From the NCBI GenBank assembly GCA_916613615.1, contig OU744723.1, positions 69,273,226 to 69,337,225 of the forward strand: DNA of 64,000 nucleotides, given 5' to 3'. Origin of the DNA: Steromphala cineraria. Lineage: Eukaryota > Mollusca > Gastropoda > Trochida > Trochidae. The position numbers and the translations under genes were made by a program. Below, piece after piece: positions 14,505 through 26,500 of this stretch. Within the stretch, counting starts at the first letter, position 1; every line of letters starts with the position of its first letter. The notes under the pieces were generated by a model. That model did not search any database and was not told the origin of the DNA. It saw nothing but the letters and a program-made list of their open reading frames with translations.

Positions 14505-17500
14505 CAGCACACATACATACACTTCCAGAGTCATGCAGTTATGTTACCGCATGTTACCGGTCTTTCTCTTAATCATTTGTTATATTAGCCATTACCTGTA
14601 CACATCGGTGGAACAAAGTGTTCTGAACATCCATTGTGACATGTCCCGTCTGTGTTGTTACAGGTCTGGTTACCAAAGCATTGTCCACACGTTGATTGGC
14701 AGTTAATGCCGAACATTCCATGGTCACATTCTGAGAAACAAATTTGCTTGAAGAATACATGTAATAGTTACTAGCATAGTAAATTGTATGCATCGGATAA
14801 TGGCAGGGACACTTTGTCCGAGAGGCCAGTACGAGGCGGATCCGAGTACAATCAACCACAAAATTCAAATGTTTAAATAAAATTTTCGATAACCTTCTAA
14901 GGGCCCCTTCACTGTTTTATGAATGAAATTTGTAGTACTATGAATAGTGTACGAGCACGTGCTTCTTGCTTGTCAAAGCGCGAGGCACGTGCTTCTTGCG
15001 TGTCAAAGCGCAAGGCACGAAGTAAATGTTTTGGGCTTGCAGACTTTGTGCGCTTCATGAATATGAGCCTGTTTGAAGTTTCACATGCTGTCCATTTCTG
15101 TTTCGATTTTGAAGGTAGAAGACGTGTTATTAGAGTCCTCATAGACAGCTAAATTTTGACAGTTGTTTCTACTTATGAAACGTTTCACTTGGATTTCTAA
15201 TACAAAGGTACTTCAATCATTCCATAACAGGTTTAGCCAAGAAAATATTATCTTATCTATGAAATGAATTAATTATGTATCATTATCAAATTATTTTGGA
15301 TATTTCCTAAAATAACAAACGTTTTGGTGCAACACAAATCACATAATGTTTATTTCTTGGTATCGTTTTTTTCTATTGCAAACTAAAGTCTACAGTGTTA
15401 TTAGGGGATTTTAATATTTTGATTCATGCAAAATGTGTAAGTATTATGATTGTTTTCCAGCTTGATTGTTACTTGATTATTGATACCTTCAGTTCACATC
15501 TATGTCAATGTTGTTGATTGATTGTTATAAACCATGTGTAGGAAAGGTTTACGAAAGTGTCCTTGCATCAGATGACAGGACTATTTGGCCTAAGAGTTCC
15601 CGATATCGATAATGAACAGGACACTTTTATGAATGGTTGTCATGGACGACGATGTCCAAGTGGGATGTAATTAAGTTAAACAAACACAGAGAAGGAATAG
15701 AATATAACACAATTAGCCGGAATAAACAGTTTTATGTTTCGCTTAGAAACAGTGTGAGAAAGATATTTCTAGTAACAGTGTGAGAAAGATATACCTTACT
15801 AACCGACAATATATAAACAGATTTCCTGTATATGAGAGATGTCTTACTTAAGCTGTTTCTAAGCGATACTATAGTCCCTGTAATGGATCTCGTTCTGGAC
15901 AGCAATTCCGTATTATAAAAAATTACTTGGTACAATGACTCCCAACATGATGATATACATATAGCTTTTAAAACCACAATAGCCTTAGAATGTAGGTCTT
16001 ATCAGATGGTTTCCTTACTAATTGCTGCGATGTGAATCTTGGGACATTTCTATAGTTGCTTTCGAACACTCAATGGAACTTGAGAAGTAAGGATTTTGAT
16101 AAAGTATTCGGAGCTATAGCAACATTGGTACCTATATACATTCACTCTAGGCGCATTGTGAGATTCTTAAATATTATAGGCAGATATCTAAAATAACTCT
16201 TGGGTTATCGTTAGATTCTTTGTAAACTGTAGGATCAGTTGTGGAGATCTAGGGACCGCTGCATGGGGACTTGTTAGGACTACCGGTTCCGTGGTAGATA
16301 TTTAAAGAAATCTTTTCTCAGGTACTCCTGAGCATTGTTTGATTATGTGTGGATTCTTATGAACTCTTTGGATATTGATGGAGCCTTGGTTACTACAAGG
16401 CCATTGGTAAGAGCATTAGGAACATAACTAGATGTCTCAAACTTGTTTATATATTATATTGATATGTTACTGTTTTGTGAACTGAGGATATTATTCAAAC
16501 CTTCAGAGACTCTGACTTTGTTAGTTATCTATGATAGATATCCCCTTACGGATTGTAAATATCATACAGTCTCACAAACTAGAATTGTTGGAACATCGCT
16601 AGACATGTACAGATACCCACCGTCCTTACAGAATGGTTGTTGATATCCTGCCTGACAGTTTCCTGCACACAGTCCTGTTGTAACGTTACAAGATTCATTG
16701 TTCTCACACAGACCACAGGCCTCGCAACTGTCTCCACTCTCATGGTAGAACTCGTCACACTCTGCGAGATAATCATCATGAAAATAACTAGTCGTTGATT
16801 CTACCGGGATGTTAGATATAGATTATTGATGAAATAGCATTTCATATTATGAGATATTGTTCTAAGTACACGGAGCATGAGTGAAATAAAAACAGACTTT
16901 CTTTTTCTTTGATGAAATGTTGTTTTTTGTTCCTGAATTTACATTTGTAATGTTATTAAGTTCCAATTTGCTTGTTTGATATGTAACAAGGAAGCAGCAC
17001 GTGCAGTGCAGTCAGACATCGTAAGGGAAAACCTATCGTGTAACACGTGAAATTACTATATTTTGAATATTCTTATGAACGTCTTTGTTGTAACTAGTAT
17101 TTACCTTTACACAGTGCACCAATATAGCCCTCTTCACATCCACTATGGCATGTCCCGTTGGTTTTATTACATACCGCTCCTTCCATACAGTGGCCACAGC
17201 TCTCTCTGCACTCCAGACCGTATCTTCCATCATCGCAGTCTGTGGCAATACAGACATACCAATTTCAGTAGAGATACATTAATGGCAGTTTTCACAGTCA
17301 GAATTAAGACCTTGAGAGAAAATGAGGATTATGCATGAAAACGGGATAAAGAGAGTGAAGACATTTTTATATATGGCGACACTTTCAATAATCATATGTA
17401 TGTGACTCACAAAGGATTGGTTGAACAAAGCCCCATCGTTTGGCGTGATAGAAACTTAATATATTGTATATATCATTCCCGTCACACACATATTAGTTTG

Positions 17501-20500
17501 GTACATCGAATACGAACAAATCGCTTATAAGTTAAATTACACTTGTGACGTCATCCTATTGTTCTCTCGCTCCATTATTTTCAGTAATGGAGCGTTGTAT
17601 TTTAAATCAAGTTTTTCACTTCAAATTCTTTAAATATTTTAAGTTATGTTTTTGAAAAAGCATTAAGTAGAGTGTAGTTTAAGTCGGTTAATATCCTCGC
17701 AGCTCTCCATTCATAAAAAATAATGAGCCTCGGGCCCTGAAGCCCTCGGCTCTATTTTTGTTAGGAATGGAGAGTTACTCGGACATATACGTAATACACA
17801 TATGTAATAAAGCAGCGTCTATCTCATGTAAGAACATCCTTCAACTAGAGGCGCTTGATACACAACCGATGGTATTTCTTTCAGGTAACTGCCACAGGCA
17901 CCAGGCTTAACAGGTAGCCAAACTGTGATATCTTTAGGTAAGTATTTGACGAAAACAATGAAACGTACCACACAGACAACATGATAATGTAGACAACAAT
18001 ACATACCACACAGACATCATGATAACATAGACAACAATACATACCACACAGACACCATGATAACATAGACAACAATACGTACCACACTGACACCATGATA
18101 ATGTGGACAACAAAACGAACCACACAGACAACATGATAATGTAGATAACAATACGAACCACACTGACACCATGATAATGTAGACAACAATACGAACCACA
18201 CTGACACCATGATAATGTAGACAAAACACGTACCACACAGACAACATGATAATGTAGACAACAACACGTCCCACACTGACACCATGATAATGTAGACAAC
18301 AATACGAACCACACTGACACCATGATAATGTGGACAACAAAACGTACCTCACTGACACCATGATAATGTAGATAACAATACGAACCACACTGACACCATG
18401 ATAATGTAGACAACAATACGAGCCACACTGACACCATGATAATGTAGATAACAATACGAACCACACTGACACCATGATAATGTAGACAACAATACGAGCC
18501 ACACTGACACCATGATAATGTAGACAACAATACGTACCACACTGACACCATTATGATGTAGACAACAACACGTACCACACAGACAACATGATAATGTAGA
18601 CAACAATACGAGCCACACTGACACCATGATAATGTAGACAACAATACGTACCACACTGACACCATTATGATGTAGACAACAACACGTACCACACTGACAC
18701 CATGATAATGTAGACAAAACACGTACCACACAGACGACATGATAATGTAGACAACAACACGTCCTTCACTGACACCATGATAATGTAGACAACAACACGT
18801 ACCACACTGACACCATGATAATGTAGACAACAATACGAACCACACAGACACCATGATAATGTAGACAACAACACGTACCACACTGACACCATGATAATGT
18901 AGACAACAATACGTACCACACTGACACCATGATAATGTAGACAACAACACGTACCACACAGACAACATGATAATGTAGACAACAATATGTACCACACAGA
19001 CACCATTATAATGTAGCCATCAATACGTACCACACTGACACCATGATAATGTAGACAACAATACGTACCACACTGACACCATTATGATGTAGACAACAAT
19101 ACGTACCACACTGACACCATTATGATGTAGACAACAACACGTACCACACAGACAACATGATAATGTAGACAACAATACGTACCACACTGACACCATGATA
19201 ATGTAGACAACAATACGTACCACACTGACACCATTATGATGTAGACAACAACATGTACCACACAGACAACATGATAATGTAGACAACAATACGTACCACA
19301 CTGACACCATGATAATGTAGACAACAATACGTACCACTATGACAACGTAATAATGTAGACAACAATACGTACCACACTGACACCATGATAATGTAGACAA
19401 CAATACGTACCACACTGACACCATTATGATGTAGACAACAACACGTACCACACAGACAACATGATAATGTAGACAACAATACGTACCACACTGACAACGT
19501 AATAATGTAGACAACAATACGTACCACACTGACACCATGATAATGTAGACAACAATACATACCACACTGACACCCGTCTCCGTGTTTGCCGGCCCGACAG
19601 CCTCCTCTACACCAGCCGGTCCTCTGGTCACACTGGGCGGAGTCTCTACAGTTGCACCGTCTCTCACACTCCTCTCCGTACCACCCGGGCGTGCACACTG
19701 AGGTGTATATGGTGTTATTTACATACACACAGAATAACAAACTTGTGCAATACAATCGTTTATGTTAAACTCATAGAATTTGACCAAATACGTAAAAAAA
19801 TTATTGACCAAGGTTCACAACTGGGCAACACCAATTTCAGAAGTGAGGGCAGTAGTTGCTTTTTTTGCAAGTCAGTGGGTGTTTGGGTGGTGAGTGCAAG
19901 TGTCTTCTCAATTCAATCAATTCTTTATTCCAACAAACCACCATTGGTGGTTCTAGTCGTTAGAATATCCACCAATTGATATCGTTATAGGATAGGTTAT
20001 CCAAATGCTATAGGTGCTACGGAAATAAAATTCTAAAGATTGACATAATTTGGTTAAGTTGACTCCCGAGCTTCATATTTGACAATAGATATGACAATAT
20101 TTAACCCCTGCTTAGATTAGTTCACTATTTTAATGAATGCAGTGTCTTTGCTAATAGAAATGTCATTATTATCCTCAGTAAATATTACTTTAAGGAAAAT
20201 TGTCCGTATCCATCGGAATCTCTATCACTTGTATCGAGTAAAACCAAAATGAAGAATTATGAAATTGAACTATTTTTGAAAGTCGTTATGCATTACAATC
20301 AATACAACATAATTGGAATGAGACATCATTTTATGATACAACATACGCACCAAATATCTGCACCTCACACAGTGTAAGCATCACATGGTGTACATAGACT
20401 GACACGAGACTGCCAGGTAGAGGAGGACGGCAGTGTATGTGTTGTATCTGGTCCTCTGGGAAGGTGGTATAGGGTCGAACTCCAGAACTGATGGTTTTGT

Positions 20501-23500
20501 TGAGTCGGAAACACACGATTGAGTCCACTAGAACTCTAAGACCGTCGTATCTTTGTGCATCTAAAATAGACCATGGAAGAACGTAAGTCCAAATATCTGC
20601 ACGAATTCCGGTCAGTTACTCACCCGTGTGATAAATCGAATTGGGTCCACCTATATATGTAGGTCATACATAATATCCCAAGTAGTACAGTATAAACAAC
20701 TCTACAGGTGTGGACAATGAAATCAAACTAATTATAGTAAGTTTGATACCAACATGGAACCCGACATGAGGCTACTAATTTCAAAACTTGAGGATTTTTA
20801 AAAAGTTTATTTTGTACTTTTTAAATTTTTTATCACATTTTTCCGTAACAAGGAATTACTCTTTTAAGACATATGTCATCCCAAGACAAGACTGAATTGT
20901 TTTTAAACCGAACAACATGACAAGTGATCCTCATTTGCGCATTACTAGAACTTTGTCACTTTCAGTGATTATTCACAAAATGTCTGTAAGATAGTATGTA
21001 ATCTTTTAAATACAATTTTAAACATGTGCTCATATAAACTAGCATTAGAAGATCAATTAACAAATGTTTATATACGTTTCAAGAAATATTTATGAAAATG
21101 AAAGAAAATAATTCAATCTGAATAAAAAAATAGGTGTTCACAATCAAATATTTTTATAGATTTTATAAAAAGTCATTTTTTTAGTCTAACGTCTAAATTC
21201 ACTTAGTGAAACAAAAAAAAAACAATGCTGTAGTTCACCATGAAGAATATCATAAAATGTCCTACCTGTTTTGACTGGAATATTTTCCATATCTCAAACC
21301 ACTGCCTTAAAGGGGCAGTAGCACGTTTTTTGAGAATTTTATATTTAAAAATGTTCACTGATAATTGTATGTTAACGCTAAATGTATTACTTTGATAGTG
21401 TCAAAAATCTCATTACACAAGCCAATCATTCATAGTCAGAGAACAAAGTATGAAGATTTACCTAAAATCCATTGGCGGCCATTTTTGTGTGAACACCTTT
21501 AATTCATTTTGTGTAAGAAAAGGAATCGCATGGCTAAACTTTACATTATATATTTGAATTATTACTGCTCCATTTTGTTTGAATACATTGCCTTTCAATT
21601 GGAACCATTTATTTTCATTTTCCTGACATCACCTTATATTCCCTCTAAAAACGTGCTACTGCCCCTTTAAGCCTTAAGCCCTGTTAGCATGCACCTTTAT
21701 ACATACTTTGTAAAGTTACACATGTATGCAAGTTTTACACACCTATGTAAATCATGTCATGCGAGTGCAATTGCACAATAGAGTAATTTTGCGTTAGGAG
21801 TAAATTTACATCTAGCGAGGAGGTGTTGCAAAATTATTGTAATTTTACACATGTGAAAATCTACACTGTGTGTAAAATGTGTCATGTACACTAAAATTTT
21901 ACATCAGTTTTATACATTTAAACCCCATAAAACGTAAGAAACCCCCAATGCTGAATTATGCAATTGTAGAGGTTATAACGTGGGTAACTACATATTTAAC
22001 AGTTCTCGTATAATAAAGGTTTTGTAAAATGAGCAGATAATGTCAAACAATCTAAGGTTGTCAAAGTGGTCAGGATTAAAATGCTCGTCTGGGTATGTTG
22101 GGTGGATGCATTTCAGGTGATACATGTACCATTTAATACAGTCACCTAACACACATCGCACTATGTATTGCCAAGAAGGCAAACACAGAAGCAGATTTTC
22201 CGTTTCAAATATCAATCCTGGGAGGGGGCTCTCTGTTTGAATAGACGGGGACAAAACATCAAAGATGGTACTTAAACTCCTGACAAAATGTATCTTCTGT
22301 ACTACCAGTGTCACTTTCTTCTGAGTTTTGCTATGGATCCTAAAGAATGAAAAAAATTACTTGAATAACATCACTGAAAGTTTTTTTGTGTGGAAATATA
22401 AATAGTAGAAAAGTAAACAAAGGGAACTAAGAAATATCATTACTGACTCCAAAAGAATCAATTGTGGATTATTAAGAACAATAACTAGTGTTATCTAAAA
22501 AAAATGGAAAATTTTGAATAAGCACTACTCTTTAAAAAATTAATCATTTAAATAGAATTACTTAAATGTATGTTTTGTCTTAAAATGTAATTACATATAG
22601 ACTTGATGTGTGTTGTTTTGCATGTGTGATTGAGGCAAGGACACAGCATAGTAACGTCATTGGCAACATATAGATAGTATATTTTGCGTTTGCATTACCA
22701 AAAACGATGTTTTGAAGCTTTTACCTGTAGATATTCTTTACAAACACTAAAAGGTTAAATTTTGTAATGTAAGTAATACTTTTTGAAGATAATATTTTTG
22801 CCAGAGAAAATTTGTTTATATATGATGGTTACAAAAGGTTATTTTTCATATCATACCTCATATCAGCCCTCGACCCATATCAGCCCCCTGGCCTGCGGCC
22901 CTCCGGCTGATATAGGGGTCTCGGGCTGATATTAGGTATGATATAAAAAATGACATGTTATAACCTCTATATATCAAATGAATGAAAACTATATACAGTA
23001 TTGTATTTTTATGGAACATTCTATTTTAACATGACGATTCAAGTGTATAATATCTGGTATAGTCAACCTTGAGCATTGTTAATATCCTTCAGCCTTTTGG
23101 AGGTTTGTCTTTCGGTCAATACCATTGTCATCGATGTCTTGACTTATGAAAAGACAAGCATGACTTCATACAATTTCAATATTTTTTGTTTCTTATGAAG
23201 ACAAACTACTATTCCGAATCTTATTTTAATATAGAATGTTTTAATTATCTAACTTTTCACAAAATGAGCCTTTGCACACTCATGCTGAAAACTCATGCGA
23301 ACGCATAGTAAATTTGCTATTACATACATGTGTAAATTTACATATGAGAAATATTGCACACATGTGTAAAAGTTGTGCATGCGATCTAAGGATTATTGGT
23401 AAACAAACACAATCAAGAAATACTCACTGTCACTCCTAAGATACAGCTTGATCTCGCTGATGTTATAAGTAGATTCCAGGTTGATCATCCAGTAAGCATC

Positions 23501-26500
23501 TCTCTTGTCAGGATCATCAGTGTGGGTACAAGTGCCTCTGTTGAAGTCATTGTCTGTGTTTCCGTCCACAGCTAAACTAGAGTAATGGTCCCCGTAGTTA
23601 CTGCTTTGGTTGGTGTCCTTACCCCGTGCTATGTTCTCTGAAAGTAAAATGCACCGAAATAAACTTTAGTACACTAACCGTTATATTACAACATTCTAAT
23701 GAAAGATCAAATTTTATACCTTGAAGACTTGCATACATACTTGTTTACTAAAAAACTACACATAATGAGACAATGTGAGATATAGAGAATCTCACCCAAG
23801 TGTCTTCTGATATCAAATATATCAACACGAGTTGATTAAAGTTACAAATATCCGAGGCTTGCCGAGGATATTTTTACTTTAATCAACGAGTGTTGATATA
23901 TTTGATATCAGAAGACACGAGGGTGAGATTTTATTTATCATCCAAATCATTTTTCAACAGTTATTAGTAAAAGAATGAACATATCTGAACACAAAACTGC
24001 CATTAGACTTTTTGAACAGTGAGGTAATTGCATTGTGACGTCATCAGCATTATGACGTCATAGCATTGTTACGCCATGAACTTTGTGACGTCATAGTATT
24101 GTCATCTGTGTTCTAAGTAATGCCAAAGCCTTGTGATGTCATTTAACTGATGATGTAAAATGATAATGATCTCAGAAAAGCGATATCTACTGTGGTAGCC
24201 ACTTTTGGATGATAAACAGGCTTTGCGTCGACACAGTTTCTTTTGCAATTACTTTTGTGTGCTATTACCTACCAGTCCTCGTGTTTTATTATATGATTGA
24301 GGGTGAGATACTCTGTTCTATCAGTGAAATAAACCCTCTATCTTTCTACAGTGGCGATACCTTTATCGTCACTCTACTGAGTGGTGATAAACTTTATCAC
24401 CACTCTAGTGACGTCAAGTTCAAGAGTTTGACGTCATGTAACAATGGTCTGACGTCATGAATGCTCCTATGACGTCACACTGTTACCGCGGTGACGGGCT
24501 CTTCCAAGCGGCCGCTCAACGTGAAATTGGCCTTTTTTGACGTATTTACAGCTGCGTATCTTAAGTTTGTTCACTTGCTTGGGTATCTAAGTGCAATTAT
24601 CATGTAATTTGGGCTTCGTTTTGATGTCCATAAAATAATTCCAGGACCACTTAGAAAGGATCATCCATTGTCCATGTGTAAAATGGCCATTTTCAAACCA
24701 TATCTCGGGATCGTCTCATCACTGGTGCTAGATGTCGATATTTGGCATGGTTCGATAGACCGATGGGGTCATATTTGTGAAAATCGGATTTTTTTAAATT
24801 TCAAATAAAATAATCCATGTAAGCTTTGTAGGTAAAAAATCAGCAGAGTTCCATTGCCTTAGTGCACAGGAACAACTATGAGTAAGATCTAAAGCTGCTG
24901 GTCACTTATGAAGGGTTTTGTAGAGAAAAATATGAGTGATGAGAAAGCTGTCGTTGTAAAAGTGTGTCCTATGTACAGTGTCAGCATACTTTATAATTTT
25001 AATTTGCATGTTTATCAGATTTGGAAACCAAGTTTGTTCCTTATCTTTATTGTATTGATAGCACCCACCATTATATGACCAATGAAATCTACATCGAGCA
25101 ACACTTACACCCGTTAGTTTGCTAAGCGAACGGTCTGTCTTCTGAATGTTAACGATGCTGCATCAAGAGAATATTTTACTTCCCTCATATTCAACCGTTA
25201 TTCCTTTGAAGTAGTTTCTTTAACATACTAGAGAGTGAGTGAGTGAGCGTCTTGTGGTCTCATGATGCTGACAACACGTTAAAGTGACACAGAGTATTTT
25301 TCATAAAATTTTATTTGGTTTTGATAAGCTACAAAATATCTAATATGCTGATTAAAGTTCACATCTCATCACTGGACTTGCAAAAATATACATTTATGCA
25401 TAATATCTCTAAAATGCTTGATTTTATGGAACAATCAAGAAAACATTTCAAATACGTTTAATATTCGAAATTATGCATCCAATTAATCTACCTATTAGTT
25501 ACTATACCTAATAAACACAATCGAATGGCATATATCTTCCTGTCAGCTTATGACAAGGTTTCAAAATTACGTTTGGCGAATTTGCGCGCGCCACTCGAGC
25601 CACATCGTCTGGTTTTCGATCAAAATCCTGACTTTGAATGGCCGTATTTTCGCCCTAATGTACTGATTGACCTTTAACTTGTTATTTTCAGTAACAGTTA
25701 GTGGTTCCCTGTGTAATAACATCGATTTCAAAATTGACATATGTGATCCTTTCAACATACATGTACTCTGTGTCTCTTTAAAGCCCCAGCGCCATACTTG
25801 CATGCGATTCGTGATGAAATTTAGCTATTGAGTAACCAATACATCACTGGGTAGAAAAATCTTTCGTCGAAAATTTGCTATGTCATAGCATTTAACGAAC
25901 CCGCTTACGGTGACGTAATCGTTATGTGTGTAGCATTTATAACGCGTCTTAGTAAACGCAATTGCGTCATTTTCATCAACTTGGGCGGCAACTAGTACCT
26001 GATTCGAAGAAAAAGAAAAGAAACTCTACTCGTGCGCGACAAAGACGACTGACTTTCAAGCGTTCAACCATTTAGGAAACGGACATTGTGAGATGGCCAC
26101 ACTTGATTCGTCTTCATGTTGGCTGCTCTTTCGGTCATTTTGGTAAATTCTCTCCTATTTAATGAATTTTGTTCGTTTTTCGTTAGATTGGTCGTTTAAT
26201 GTTTCAAAAATTAAACTAAATACAGTAAAAATGCTTTTGAAAATATCGAACTGCACTGCACTTTGAATATGAAACTCACTCACGATATCAAACGAGAACG
26301 AAGTTGGCAAATGTTAACGAATTATCGACGAGCAGCCTAAGTAAATGGCTTAATTGAAAAGTTCGGTCCCCTCACTCCCAAAACTGGTGCCACGGGTCTG
26401 TAACAGGCATCACATGTACAGGCTTTTCTTAGAGGTCAATAATGATTAAACCATTGCCTCGACCTCAATTTACATTTATGTAAGTAAATTGTTTTCTGTT

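Larger units (their letters stand above)
20561..23427. other. Copy A intron inside the lectin domain
   Basis: The MITE (21.3 kb) and one foldback (22.8 kb) are listed separately. 21.7-23.4 kb has no match in copy B. No coding evidence for the short frames here (for example 21988-22314 minus). Confidence 0.5.

Noticed and set aside
14909..15152. Overlapping 77-codon frames on both strands at 14.9-15.15 kb
   Set aside because: They cover a 32-bp direct repeat, lie in an intron, and show no domain or splice support.
17881..19667. Several long overlapping minus-strand open frames (up to 353 codons) with a 38-residue period
   Set aside because: They are readings of the 38-bp minisatellite. All three frames look alike, there is no start context, and the array lies in an intron.
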